A stretch of 64,000 bases of DNA from Tubiluchus corallicola (taxonomy: Eukaryota > Priapulida > Priapulimorpha > Priapulimorphida > Tubiluchidae). Each line of letters opens with the position of its first letter. Within the stretch, counting starts at the first letter, position 1. The notes beneath the pieces are model-generated. The model saw only the letters and a program-made list of their open reading frames with translations. It ran no database searches and was not told the DNA's origin. The position numbers and the translations under genes are program-made. The stretch spans positions 324,501 to 388,500 of the forward strand of contig JAQGDQ010000180.1 in the NCBI GenBank assembly GCA_030141605.1, written 5' to 3'. Shown in pieces: positions 1 through 12,003 of this stretch.

Positions 1-272
1 AGAGGGTCAGGGCTAGGTTATGACCTTTTGGAGTCCCGGTTTAACTACCTGAATACAAGAGGGTCAGGGCTAGGTTATGACCTTTTGGAGTCCCGGTTTA
101 ACTACCTGAATACTAGAGGGTCAGGGCTAGGTTATGACCTTTTGGAGTCCCGGTTTAACTACCTGAATACTAGAGGGTCAGGGCTAGGTTATGACCTATT
201 GGAGTCCCGGTTTAACTACCTGAATACTAGAGGGTCAGTGCTAAGTTATGACCTTTTGGAGTCCCAAGGCTA
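1..272. repeat. 57-bp minisatellite, left edge cut
   Basis: A 57-bp unit repeats almost perfectly about 4.8 times; the motif gggtcaggg recurs at 4, 61 and 118. It runs off the left edge, so the true array length is unknown. Because 57 is a multiple of 3, one frame stays open through the array (a 19-residue repeat), but nothing else suggests coding. Confidence 0.95.
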
Positions 273-757
273 ATGAAATTATGGGCTCCCCCCTCAGATG
301 GAGAAACCCCCCAACTCGCCCTCATACGTCTTGAATATTTTTTACTCATGATATTTACATATTTTAAAATAAACTTGTTGCAAATTTTTAAAATAAACTA
401 GAATAGCTGTCTTTTGTTTGTCAATTCAAAATATTCTTTAACGAATACCATGTTACTATTTAATGCAAACCACATTAGCACAACCGTAGTGAAAAAATGG
501 ATTTTTACCAAATGTTACCAAAGCTTGAGGCCTCCAAGGGGCCCTAGGCCAGAACCTATACTAGCCTACAAGACAACCCTGCCCTGCAGAGGGCATCTCA
601 GAAATCACTATACACTTTACATTTTTTGTATTTACAGAAAAGAACAAAGCAAAATGTGTGTAAGTGATTACAGATGAACTAATCCTTTGAGGAATTCATT
701 TAGCCAAAATAGGTAGACTTCTACATGTGTGCCACTTTCTTCACCAAAATTTAATGA
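273..757. other. AT-rich spacer, nothing recognised
   Basis: No coding or RNA feature is evident. A short GC-richer stretch near 525-600 looks like a repeat fragment but has no defined ends. Confidence 0.5.
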
Positions 758-1308
758 TTAAAGGAAAACCGGATGATTGTGTAAACATGAGTTCAGAATA
801 AAGAATGCTCTAAAATATTGAAAGCTACAATAGCTTGTTTTCAATCAAAACTTTAATTAAATAATAATTACTTAAAATACTCAAATTTCGTTAAACTTTC
901 AAAGCTATGCGCGGCTCAGTGAATCTACTAAGACTGGCAACGGCGCCTTTTTGTCACATTCACGTGTCCGACAAATAGAAGGTGGTACAGTGATAACCAT
1001 GTTCATGAACTGTAATGTTAGTTTCTGACGTCATACGACGTACAGCCCATTTTCATGACATCATGCGCTTAAGCAGTAACACTTACGCAAACGTGCTTGA
1101 CGCGTAAGGGAAGACGCCTGCCAATGCACAAACAGTGGTTAGTTTCTGACGTAAGCAATAGCTGTGTTCGGTTGCCGCTAATTAATTTTCTAAGCCAATT
1201 ATTCAAATATAAGAAACATTTGCTAACTTTTATAGTCAGGAAAATGTATATCTTGGACAGTAGATTAAAATGAGATTGAGTCTAAACAATCATCCGCTCT
1301 TCCTTTAA
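758..1308 (+). mobile_element. Inverted-repeat transposon, family B copy 1 (MITE-like)
   Basis: The element opens with TTAAAGGAAAACCGGATGAT and closes with a near reverse complement (GCTCTTCCTTTAA preceded by ACAATCATCC), giving terminal inverted repeats of about 30 bp. A second copy lies at 48621-49172. No transposase is present, so it is a non-autonomous element of about 550 bp. TTAA at both edges fits a TTAA or TA target duplication. Confidence 0.8.
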
Positions 1309-2032
1309 ATACATTCATTTTTCTAACGTCGTCAATCGCTAGAACTGCGAAAAGGCTTTTTCTAGCAAATTAAAGGTTGTGACACATGATTAACTCTAGT
1401 TGTGACACATGGTCCACTCGGTTGTTAGCCTAATCATAATAACCTTTTCGCCTATAATTGTTAATCAAAATCAGGGAGCGACATTCGAAAAACTGCAGTT
1501 AAGTTACGCGACATTAACGTGTGTCAAGCGTGTGTGTGCGTGCGTGTGTGCGAGCGTCATGTTTTTCATTTGAGAGATAACAATGCACAACTGCAATCTG
1601 CAGACAAAAACCATTGTTTTGTATAAACAGTCAAACTTCTCCAATGTAAAGTTCTGGCATTTCCATTGTCTGTTGTATCCATTTGCTGTCTCATCACCTT
1701 GTTGTATCTCACTAAATGGATCTAATGACTATTTATGTGGCATAATTATTGAGCGCCAAAATTTGACGCACAAGCAGTTAGGGGGTCTGGGGGAGCGCTG
1801 AAAAGTCCCCCAGCAGGGTCCGAGGCGGAGCCCGGGCCACCAACCCATTTTTCTGTATTTAAACACATTTTGGAGGCCTCAAATGTAAATTCTAGTGCAT
1901 AGACTTCCTCAAACGTGAAAAATTCGGCTTTAATAAATATATTTTACCTACATTTACCTTGGTAATATTGATTGTATTCTATTGTGGTAGTCATATATCT
2001 TAAAAGCAAATTCGTAATACACTGCAATGCAG
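1309..2032. other. Non-coding; GC-rich repeat fragment at 1745-1850
   Basis: Mostly AT-rich. A short G/C-rich block at about 1775-1840 (gggggtctggggg, then cagcagggtccgaggcgg) stands out from its surroundings and resembles a transposon terminus, but no partner end is visible. Confidence 0.35.
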
Positions 2033-2165
2033 ATGACCCACTACTTAAGCTTAATTTATTTAGTGTCAAAATTATCTACCCAGCAAAAGGCGAATTAGTC
2101 AAACATAAAACTGATTTGAGACTGTTAAGTTTGCAAGCCCACCCGCTGTTCAGAATCGACATTAT
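2033..2165 (+). CDS. Candidate internal exon joining the 2719 exon
   Basis: An open stretch lies between a plausible acceptor (ctgcaatgcag, 2022-2032) and a good donor (GTAAGT at 2166). It ends in phase 2 with bases AT, which fits the phase-2 terminal exon at 2719 (AT + G = Met). The translated stretch ends PLFRIDI and shows no family motif. The open frame is only about 45 codons, so this may be chance; it is listed because the phases agree. Confidence 0.25.
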
Positions 2166-2383
2166 GTAAGTGACACGCGTAAACATAACTTATGCAAATT
2201 AGCTTGCTGCTCGGCGGTTGCGTAAACAAACAAGGGGTTGATGTGTGTCTTGGTGTAATGCTAAAAATTTATTTAGCCAGGAAAAATTTTCTTAAGAAGT
2301 TCTGTGGACGCACGTGCGCCCATGTAATTATGATCTTATTGACACAAAAATATTATAATCAGCAAACAACGGATGAAAACCGA

Positions 2384-2612
2384 ATGTACAGCGCGAACAT
2401 GCACTATATCAAATTACAGGTACATTGTATTACAATACGCTATGTACAGCGCGAACATGCACTATATCAAATTACGCGTACACTGTATTACAATGCGCTA
2501 TGTACAGCGCGAACATGCACTATATCAAATTACACGTACATTGTATTACAATACGCTATGTACAGCGCGAACATGCACTATATCAAATTACGCGTACACT
2601 GTATTACATTAA
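2384..2612. repeat. 58-bp tandem repeat, four copies in an alternating pattern
   Basis: Units start at 2384, 2442, 2500 and 2558 (atgtacagcgcgaacatgca). Copies 1 and 3 share variants (tacattgtattacaatacgc) and copies 2 and 4 share others (tacactgtattaca), so the array looks like a duplicated 116-bp dimer. Since 58 is not a multiple of 3, open frames across it are artefacts. Confidence 0.93.
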
Positions 2613-2718
2613 GCTATTCACGTAGAGTCCATTATAAAATTAATGCATGATTTACTTAGCTACAATTATCTACTGCCATTGTCAGTGTTATTTGACTTGA
2701 GCTTTGTGTGTTTTACAG

Positions 2719-2830
2719 GGAGTATTTCTACGCTGATTTGTGTGCTGAGTCTTGCCAGCTGACAAATGGAAAAGCCCTGGTGGATTGCCTTAATTACGAA
2801 TCTGTAAAGCCATTTATTGCCAGATTCTAA
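2719..2830 (+). CDS. Probable terminal coding exon of an unknown protein
   Basis: A 3' splice site (gtgtgttttacag, ending 2718) precedes 36 codons that end in TAA at 2828-2830. The first base completes a split codon (phase 2). The peptide starts EYFYADLCAESC and ends VKPFIARF; it has three cysteines (C-x3-C-x10-C) and a composition more like real coding sequence than the surrounding AT-rich DNA. I do not recognise the family. The C-terminus lacks a Gly amidation signal. The upstream exon may be 2033-2165 or lie off the left edge. No clear AATAAA follows closely. The cysteine spacing suggests a secreted or extracellular protein, but that is inference. Confidence 0.45.
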
Positions 2831-4245
2831 ACGCGTGGCAACTAGGACAATGATCTACCGTCTGCCAATTGGGAGAAATCCATTATCAAATCCGTGATGT
2901 TCTTTCGCTGATCATAATTATCAATAATTAACAACCGACGAATTTCTAAGTTAAATTATTGGCGACGATTCCTGCAAACAAGTAATTTTGGCATAAAGTG
3001 TAAATATCTCAGTTCACTCATGCGCAGTTTAAACGGCAAAAGACAGCAGTAGCAGACTTACAAGAAAACCTGACAAACTTTCAATGTACATAGGTTTTCG
3101 GGGGGTAACGCCTAGATGAAACCGTTAAGCGATTTTTTAAATATAAAATATTATGGTTTATCATTATTATTATCATTACCGTCTGCATAGGTGTGGCCGG
3201 TAGTACTTGTAAGTACTTGAAGATGGTATAGTTGAAGACGACTGACACACCAAAAAAACCTGTATAAAGCTTGACTCCACATGTATACCAGTCGCGCTAA
3301 GCAGTCCTTTTAGTTACTACGACAATATTGTCAGCTTTTAGGAATAATTATCAGCATAACCGTATGTGAAAGAATTATGTTTTGGGTTCGTGCGTCTACG
3401 CGGTATTATAACACACACACACACAGCATTAGACTGAATTATAACACATTCTAACACAAAATAACTTTTTTATTCACGAAAATAATTAAAACGAGGCATT
3501 TTTAATATTTGTCGCCACGTGCAGATTTCTTCTGCTACGATTCCATTAATATAACTCTTACAAAAAACTTGAAGTTGAAATTCAATTGAAACATCAATGC
3601 GAGTTCCTCCGAACTTCGTGACACCGTAAGCCCAATGCAAGGACACCTTATACGCAGGTATTATCCTTCATTTATTATGCCATTTCATATGGAAATGTAG
3701 GCGCAAATTTCAGAAAACATCGAACAACCGATATATGTAAAACATGCGATGGGTGGATGATACAATTAAAAACCATTTAAAACCGAAAAGAAAACAGCAA
3801 AAACAGGTCTTAGTATAGTCGATATTGGCAATTTGTTTCAAGTGAAACGTGCTTTCTTTAGATTGCTTTGTTTGCACCGAAAAAGCGTCAAAAATTATCA
3901 TTATCTGAGGCGATTTTACGCTCTTCTGTGTTTGCTAAACTTAAGTCAATAGTTAAACAAACTTGGTGTAGGTTTCTCTATAGATCATTAAGCTCCTTAT
4001 ATTACGTAATTTTAATTCAACGGGTTGTTGCTCTATCCGTATGATTTGTGAGTTGACATGTTATGAAAATTGTGGGTCTAATACTAAACAGAGATAAATA
4101 AATGACCAATGTTACACGTTATTTAATTGTTATTTTGTTAGATATGTTGTTAATATAGCACGTGTACCGCTCCCTTCTTCTGTAAGACAGCTTTTTCAAA
4201 TTTTCCCTTTTCTCAACCCGCAGTAGGGATTATTATGAGTTTAAG
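2831..4245. other. AT-rich intergenic DNA, nothing recognised
   Basis: Short low-complexity runs only (for example a CA run at 3411-3424). No supported gene or element ends. Confidence 0.5.
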
Positions 4246-4570
<325 letters not shown>

Positions 4571-4918
4571 TAGTAAAGAGTATTGTTCCTGTTTCATTTC
4601 TTCCTGGTCACTATTTTTTCGTAAGATGTCACGTCATCCATGATGCGCAAAACAACAACAACAACCTAACAAGTCTGAAGAGACTTACTAGTTCTTTTGA
4701 TCATAACAACGTTTTCTGTTTTCTAAGCAAGGTTTTGTATTTCGTCAAAACGTTAGTGAGCGTTTAACATGATCACTGCTAAATTTGTTCTGCACACGAC
4801 GTTAAATCATAGTGCACGATTTTATTACTTTTGTTGATAAACAACAATTGATTTATAAACGATTGTAGGGGCAACGACATCAAAACAAAAATGCGCCATT
4901 AATAAAAAATGAAGTGAA

Positions 4919-5155
4919 TTTACAATTTCCCACACAATTTAAATACCCTATCCCTAATCCTAGTCCTAACTCTAATCCTAACCCTAACCCTAACACTCAC
5001 CCAACCCTAACCTAACCTTATCCCTAAGCTGACCCAAACCCTAATCCCAACCCTAACCCAACTCTAAATCTAACCCTAACCCTAATTCTAATTCTAATCC
5101 TATTCCTAATCCGCTTAACTAGTTACTAATTTCTTGCATATGGGGAATTGTAAAC
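4919..5155 (+). mobile_element. Inverted-repeat element with degenerate CCCTAA core, copy 1
   Basis: The left end TTTACAATTTCCCACACA is the near reverse complement of the right end (catatggggaattgtaaa). Between them is about 170 bp of degenerate telomere-like repeat (taaccctaaccctaac and variants). The same layout and the conserved right shoulder actaatttcttg recur at 49430-49560 and 58780-59203. It is a dispersed element, not a chromosome end. Confidence 0.7.
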
Positions 5156-5493
5156 TTTGGGCAAGGAAAATAAATAAAAATGAATAAGAATGACTTTTTG
5201 TGTCATGAAGCACAATTCGGTTTTATTATTATGTACAAAAATTTAAAAAGGTCAGAGAGAATTATAGTGAATTAATTATAGCACAAAGTACCATAAATAT
5301 GTGCCACATATAAAATACATTTTGCAAAAACTTAATACAACCTTTAATTATTAAAGACAAAATGCTTATAAGCTTGTATAATGTATTCCTATAAAATGAA
5401 ATCTTGCTGTTATCCTTAGGAAGCATAAAGTAGTCAAGGCTTTTTTTGGTCTCAGTACTTTACCCAAATCTTTACTCATCTGGGGCCGGTTCG

Positions 5494-5702
5494 TAAGAAG
5501 CTTTATGAATCCGCCCCTAGGATGTTGTGGGCTGTATATGTTGTATACTGGTCTCCGTGTCATATTCATTTGAGGTATTGTGAGAAGTTTTGTAATCTGC
5601 CCCTAGGATGTTGTGGGCTGTATATGTTGTATAGTGGTCTCTGTGCCAAATTCATTTGAGGTATTGTGAGAAGCTTTGTGAATTCGCCCCTAGGATGTTT
5701 TG
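5494..5702. repeat. 86/87-bp tandem duplication, about 2.4 copies
   Basis: The block gcccctaggatgttgtgggc with its flanks recurs at 5513, 5599 and 5686, followed by the shared segment ttcatttgaggtattgtgag. Divergence between copies is about 10 percent. Confidence 0.85.
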
Positions 5703-7070
5703 GGTTTTTTTAAATACACTTTAATACACACTAAACGCACACTTTTCCGCGTTTTTAACGTGATTTTGCGTTTTGCACGCGAGGACGAAGTACGCAGGCT
5801 TTGCTACATGCTTGATACGCATGTACTATCACGTGGAAATGCTGTGAAATTATAGAACCAATGAATTAATAAATCGCTGAACGGTTCAAAGCCTGTTTCA
5901 TGACTTTAGGTGAATTGAAAATCATCACAAACCCAACATGAAAATTGTTGTAACAGCGTTTCAGTTGAGGAAGCCTAGCAAAAATGATTTCTTTTTAGCT
6001 ACATTTCAGTCTAAGATTGGCTTTATGACACTGGCTCTGTAAGTTATTTTCTTAATAAGATGTTCTCACAAGCGAAACTCTGTTGCTGTATTACTGTTTA
6101 GCTTGTAGTAATACACCTCAAATCTTTCCAGCAAATTGAGCATAATTGCTTTGTGTGTAGTGCGTTCAAACTATTACGGTCAAAAATGTGCGTGAAAGAA
6201 AAGTACGTTACGTTTACGAAGCAGGAGTAAAGTTTAAATAGTGCAGTTTGCAACGTTGAATTTTTATTCTTTCTATAAAGTTTTGTATTTATTCATTTAA
6301 TACGTAATCTTTATTTAAAACAAAAATATTTAAAAACTATATATATACAAGGATAAAATGTGAAAAAGGATAAAACGTATATACAGCACAGAAAAAAATT
6401 AAAGACAAAAATGGCTAATTAAAAGATTATGGATAAAAGCACAAAGAGCCAACGCTAGCTACAAATGTCTGTTAAAAGATGAATGATTATTAAGATTTAC
6501 AGCTTTTAAACATTTTTTAAAAAGTTTGCTACTCTGAGCACAGAGCCAAGGGGGCACCACCGACTGACTCAGGGAGTTGATTTCAGATTCTAATTATTGT
6601 CTTTGGTTAAAGTTTTTAAAACAATCAAGTCGGCAGTGAGTGGGCTGTAATTTTAAGCGGTGACCTCTGGTTGCATTAGATTGCATCTAGCGAATAGCCT
6701 TCGAGTGAATCACCGCTGAATATTTTCAACCAAATCAGGACGTTTTAGCGAACAAAGGTTACAATACAATACTCCACAAAAGTGCGAACGTAACTTTTGT
6801 AGTTTGTAAGCAGTTAATGAACTATTCGTTTGTCGTTCATATATTGCAATAAATATCAGAGCTAGTGTCACAACGTCCCCATGGGAAATTTGTGTGAAAA
6901 TAAGCAGCTTGAAGCCTGTTTGAATCAGTTTTCAGTTATTAGAATTCTTAGAATTTTCAGTTATGTTAAATTTTCTGGTCAAACGTTCAATCACATTTAG
7001 AGTCAATGCATTTGGCGAGATCATGAACTTTTTATTTATTTTCGACTTGATTTGACAACTAGAGTGTTTA
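5703..7070. other. AT-rich spacer, nothing recognised
   Basis: No open frame of note, no RNA gene and no paired repeat ends found by eye. Confidence 0.45.
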
Positions 7071-7572
7071 TTAAAGGAAAGGTCAAGTCTTATGAAAAGT
7101 TTGGCTTATTTCAATGTTCACGAAAAATGTTAGAAGGATTTACCAATAAAACTGCAATAGGCGCCTCGTGTAATTTATAAAATCATTTTAAAGTCGCAAT
7201 CACTTCATGCTTGGGCACTCCCATTTTCAATGCCAACTCTTCTTCCACTGACATCATTTGTCCCGAAGAAAAGTAGTGCACTGTCAATCTTCACCAAAAC
7301 TATAACACGTTTTTACAAAAATATCTAGATAGCTTAGCTAATTAGTTTTAATTAGTTTAAGTAGCGCGCGCTTACGAAAAGTTTCGAAGTCTCCCAGTTA
7401 CGTCATGATTTTCAAATGAATGGCGTCAACACCCACGCCTGAAAATTTCTATTCAGAGGTAGTGAATTTTAGATTCATGCTTTATAGACAGTTCTCTACA
7501 AATTTCTTTGCTATATTTTTCCAAGTTTGAGCGATAACAGTAAAATAAACCCAATATACTGAGTGGCTTTAA
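7071..7572 (+). mobile_element. Inverted-repeat transposon, family C copy 1
   Basis: It starts TTAAAGGAAAGGTCAAG. The body matches the copy at 14231-14787 (aaaatgttagaaggattta; cgcctcgtgtaatt; cagttacgtcatgattttca). The right end is degenerate (gagtggctttaa in place of cttgctctttcctttaa). Non-autonomous, no coding. Confidence 0.75.
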
Positions 7573-8115
7573 ATTGTTATATTAGGATTTCGGATATTCG
7601 TTATCACAAACATGTAAAGGCAAAAGCTTAGCTCTTTTGTTATAATTGTGTCAAGTGACTCAAGTCCCCGGAGAGGTTTCCGTTTCTTAAGAACAAGGGC
7701 TTGTGTACTAATCAGTTCAACATGAAGCTATGATGCCGCCATAAAAGTGCTTCTCACAATAGGCAAAAGGGGCGGACCGCCTACTATAATCTCACTTTTT
7801 CAAGATTTTACGTAACGTAATGTAGACAGAAGAAAGAGACTCTGTAATTGTGGAGAAATCCAAATTGAAAACGTTTTGATGGACTGACATTTAACATCTG
7901 AAACTAGAAGATCCAACAATGTTGACTTTACATCCTTAACGTTAATTGATGTTATGAATAGCAATTTTGTATTTGAGATCCGTGTCAATATTTTAAAATC
8001 TAACGGATAAGAAAACACACTAATTTTTGCAAATATCATAATGAAGTGTTACAATTCTGTAAAATTTTCTAGGATCAGCTCAGTTATTGATGAGACCGCT
8101 ATTTTTGCTACTAAC
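7573..8115. other. AT-rich spacer, nothing recognised
   Basis: A 79-codon antisense open frame at 7800-8039 has no recognisable motif and is not supported as a gene. Confidence 0.4.
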
Positions 8116-8151
<36 letters not shown>

Positions 8152-8174
8152 TAATAATAATAATAGTAATAATA

Positions 8175-8205
<31 letters not shown>
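8116..8205. repeat. (AAT)n microsatellite
   Basis: About 30 trinucleotide units with rare aaa or agt interruptions. It directly abuts the GC-rich island on its right. Confidence 0.97.
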
Positions 8206-8572
8206 TTCCCGCATGCTGTTTGGTCAAAATTTCGAAAAAATCGCGAGTTGGGTCCGGGAAAACGCCCGTTGCGGGGCGCCGTGGCCCTCTCGCGAATTCT
8301 AAATAGGCCTATGACACCCATCGCTGAACGGGCTATCTATCCATACCCAGCACCACCCTCGGCCCATTCCCGTTCTCTACATCTCAGGCGTATAACTTTT
8401 GCAAAAAACGGTCGAAAAATGGCCATTTTTGGAGGTTTTTCGCCCCCTGTTCCTCCCGGTGGGCCCGATTCGAAAAATAAACCCCCAATGAGACGACACT
8501 AGATCGAGACCTTTCGTTTGATGTATAGATCGCCGCAAATGGTGCCCTCGTCTGGGCTGTAGCCTCGAATCT
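8206..8572. other. GC-rich island of unknown nature
   Basis: About 360 bp clearly richer in G and C than the rest of the window (for example cgttgcggggcgccgtggcc; cccctgttcctcccggtggg), bounded by (AAT)n on the left and (TA)n on the right. A plus-strand open frame at 8248-8502 encodes 84 Arg/Pro-rich residues of no known family. It contains the short self-similar run gtcgaaaaatggccattttt. It could be an old transposon internal fragment or transferred DNA; no function can be assigned. Confidence 0.5.
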
Positions 8573-8597
8573 TATATATATATATATATATATATAC
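8573..8597. repeat. (TA)n microsatellite
   Basis: Short pure TA run on the right border of the GC-rich island. Confidence 0.9.
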
Positions 8598-8621
8598 CAA
8601 GAATATTAATATAAGAGTATA

Positions 8622-8622
8622 G

Positions 8623-8655
<33 letters not shown>

Positions 8656-8906
8656 TTTATTTAAGGTCGGCTTTGTGTCAACAATTAACATTAGCTCAAA
8701 GTGCTATTATCGCCGACTCTAAATAACAACCTACAACAACACAACAGAGACTATTATTATCCCACTTTTACCCTAAATACCACGCGTCAGGCAGGGCAAC
8801 AGCAGGTACCATTTTTAAAGTCTCTGGTATGACCCGGCCGCTGGTTCGAACTCACGACCTCCCAGACGGAAAGCCGACGCATTACCATTAGACTAAACCG
8901 TATGGT
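8622..8906 (-). mobile_element. tRNA-derived SINE with (ATT)n tail
   Basis: On the minus strand the head contains pol III promoter-like boxes: an A-box-like TAGTCTAATGGTAATGCG (plus about 8880-8897) and a B-box-like GAGTTCGAACC (plus about 8843-8853). A unique body of about 180 bp follows, then the end TTAAATAAAT and a run of ATT repeats (plus 8626-8655). This is the expected order for a SINE: tRNA-like head, body, short-repeat tail. Confidence 0.7.
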
Positions 8907-10347
8907 CAAACTGTGATATTTTTACACAAACTGTGAGATTTTTACACAAAAAATCAGAAAACTACTAATACGATTCTGCTCTAGTCGTGGAATGAGCATG
9001 AACCTTCTTAAAACGTGATCGGTGGACCATGGATGAAGCGAGGATGACAGATAATCAATAACTATATGTGATAGAACATACATCTACATAATTATACCTA
9101 TTTAGCTGCAGCAATAACTCAGGAGACGAAAATGAAGTCAGTTGTATCCAAGCACATTGAAAATAAGAAAGTTGACATTCTTAAATTTCATGCTTTTACA
9201 CACAAGAATAGTGACTATCCGTGTTGGATTAAGAAAAAAGGTATTAGATAGCGCTCTCATCAAAACTGTTGAGTTTGGAAGAGGTTTCCGGTATTGTTCG
9301 GCGGCATGGACGACAATGTGCTGACTTATATCAATTTCATCCAAAAATATCTTATCAGCACACCATTAGATATCAAAAATACAGAGACATGGAAGGCTGC
9401 AGGTGACAGGGCAGCATGGAGTAAAGTAATGATGATGTAACCACATAACGGAGTATGTAGGACATTTCCGATAAAATACATGTGCCAAGTAGGACACTGG
9501 CGATTTTTGTTGAGAATCGAGATGATGACATAATAAAACATAAAACTAAATTTGTTTCAGAAAAGCAGTAACTTTATAATAATGATGGATAGTACTTGAG
9601 AATTTTTTAATGTATTTTTTACAATAATATCATCATTATTATTAGCTCAGTTAATATAATCATAATATTAGACTAAGTATCTAATGCTTTAAAGAGAGAA
9701 ACTGTGTAGGGACATAGCTCGCTAGTCCATTCACTTAATGGAAACAATCATTTATCCAAGAGGTAGTGAAACTGATCACCTGTCTGTGAAGGGAGACAAA
9801 ATAAAAAAATGATATACCTTAAGCAAATGTTGGAAACACCTAAAAAGCTGGCTTGTTTCACTTCAAAAAATATTAATATCGAAGCCAAATTTAATATTGA
9901 CCATTTTATTAGGTCAAGATAAGATTCTTTTATTCTTATCAGATGTATAATAATTTATTCAATGTGTACTGACGTTTTCAATTATTTTTATTAAATAAAC
10001 AAGGACAACAGACATTGACAGTACGGTTAACGACTCAATTTGTAACCTGTTTCTAGTATCCTACTCCCAACACACATAATAATTTCATGCTTCAATAAAC
10101 GGTGAAACATAACATTAGTCTGATTAATCTGAGGAGCAGTTTTTATAATAGCCAGTGTGTTTTACAGTTGAGAGACCTGGAACACCAATCTGCAAAGTAT
10201 TATGCCCAACACAATGTACATGGAACTCCTTAGGTCATTATTGTCAGTCAGACATACAACGTGCAATCATCTTGTGTTTCTTGAGACTGGATATCCGTCT
10301 TTCATCACGTGGGTGGAATGTACACAATGAAAATGTGGCGAATAGAA
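8907..10347. other. AT-rich spacer, nothing recognised
   Basis: A short direct repeat of tttttacacaaa occurs near 8925-8950. Short open frames near 9140-9540 lack motifs. Confidence 0.4.
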
Positions 10348-10909
10348 CAGTCAACCTTGGCTATAAGGTACTCGCTTATAAGGGACCACCAACACCGGTT
10401 CCGATTTTCGTAACATTTTTCATTAAAAAAATCTTTGTATTTAAGATACTCGGATATAAGGGACTTTGGTTATAAGGGACGATATCTTCAGGTCCCGCGT
10501 AATAGAAACCGAGGTAAACTACCCTGCATGTAAGAGACCCTATGTTCAAATATTTTTTTATGTCCCAAAACGCCTATGCCAAGACCCCGCGCGGGCCCCA
10601 CTGTATTCCTTTGGACTACGGTGAGGTCTTGTGGCTGTAATGATGTGGGTAACTAGTTGGTGGCAAGGGTAACGCCAGTGGATAGTCATGATGGATGAAA
10701 GAAACGGGTCAGAGCGTGACTTACTACTATGCATTGGTCCACACATGGCGACAAACTGTTTATTGGGCATTAGGCTACTAGATGACATACATAGAGCTCA
10801 CTGCTCTAGATACACCCTCAGTCTGACTCAGCTTCGGCTATAAGGGACATCGGATATAAGGGACGATTTTTCCGGTCCGGAGGTGTTCCTTATATCTGAG
10901 GTTGACGGT
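10348..10909 (+). mobile_element. pogo/Tigger-like non-autonomous DNA transposon
   Basis: The left end CAGTCAACCTTGGCTATAAG is the near reverse complement of the right end (cttatatctgaggttgac). The internal motif tataagggac recurs in subterminal positions (about 10378, 10454, 10470, 10840, 10855). Ends of the type CAGT(C/T)AACC followed by TATA-rich sequence are typical of pogo-group Tc1/mariner elements. The right end is degraded and the TA duplication is not clean. No transposase frame remains. Confidence 0.55.
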
Positions 10910-11624
10910 ACTAGCCAATTCAGAAAGTCATCAGCCCTTACTTAAAGCATATGAGATAGCAATGCTCTGCAACAGCGGATTGTATAAATGTTTGAATGGA
11001 CTGCTTAGAGTCAGTGTAAGTGAGTACTATAAGTAACAACAATCTCTGTTGGCAGACACTGTAAGAAACAGTAACTCAACTAAATGAGAGACATATATAA
11101 AAAGTTCGTCTCATGCTTACTAGCACCCGTTATTCCGGATTCAACGCCTGAGATGTATCGCACTGCCCATACACGTTTGACTATTTAAAAGTTGAAACTA
11201 GATGTATGTGTAAGTCTGGGTCCAGTCCACATCCGGTAACTAGGAGTTGGTGCCTCCTTACTTAAACCCTAAGGACTTGATAACAAGTGGATTATTTCAT
11301 TGTCCTTTCAAGTAAAATTCAAACGTTCATATTATAAGATAATTATTAAATAAAACAGCGAAACATTGCAGTAGAATGTGCACAGCGTTCATTAGCAACC
11401 ATCTACTAGTCACCTACATGGAATTGTTCTTTTGAATGTAATATCAGGGAATGCTTGAACAAAATCCACTTTAGACAGGCCTAAAGTGTACTTATCAAAC
11501 ACTAACGGTGCATTCACACTAGCGAGTTTTCATTTCAGCTCGCCAAGTAATTTGTAAGTGTATTCAGACTAGAAAGCAAAACTTGCGGTGAGTTACTCTC
11601 CGACTGTAAATGCGAACTGGCGCT
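10910..11624. other. Spacer, nothing recognised
   Basis: It contains segments near 11510-11620 (ttcacactagcgag and similar) reminiscent of MITE subterminal sequence, without a defined end. Confidence 0.35.
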
Positions 11625-12003
11625 CAATAAGCCTTCTCACAGTTTCGTTGTGCCCACGGGCAGTCGCTGTAGATCAACAAGTTTAAGTCTACCACAGCAA
11701 CGTGTCTTAATTACAACTTTCACGTGACAAGTCGGTAAAGCAAAGCCGTCTGCTGCATCAGTTCAGTGACTCAGCTGTTTTACATGGACTTCACTCAATT
11801 ATGCATTAGTCTGTGCACAGAGTGATTTACTAGCAGGATCTTGCTTGGGAACTAGAAAAAATTAAAGTTCTAGCTAGCTGTTAAAACTAGGAGCATGGGC
11901 TGCAAGATATTGTCAAGTGTACACAAATGCATTGTCTAGTACACTCAACTTTTGACCTTTTCATGATCATCGTCAAGCGCTGGAAGTGTGAAAAGGCTTA
12001 TTA
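11625..12003 (+). mobile_element. Inverted-repeat element, family F copy 1
   Basis: It begins AATAAGCCTTCTCACAGTTT and ends with the reverse complement form (gtgtgaaaaggcttatta). The whole interior matches, inverted, the segment 36135-36516; blocks such as aaagcaaagccgtctgc and aattatgcattagtctgtgc are shared. Non-coding and non-autonomous. Confidence 0.72.

Noticed and set aside
28-273. 81-codon repeat protein
   Set aside because: Open only because the 57-bp unit is a multiple of three; no flanking coding signals, although the left edge prevents certainty.
2192-2650. 152-codon open frame across the 58-bp repeat
   Set aside because: Repeat-driven; the same array gives open frames in several registers because the period is not a multiple of three.
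2820-2830. Neuropeptide ending in ARF
   Set aside because: No Gly amidation residue or dibasic processing site precedes the stop.
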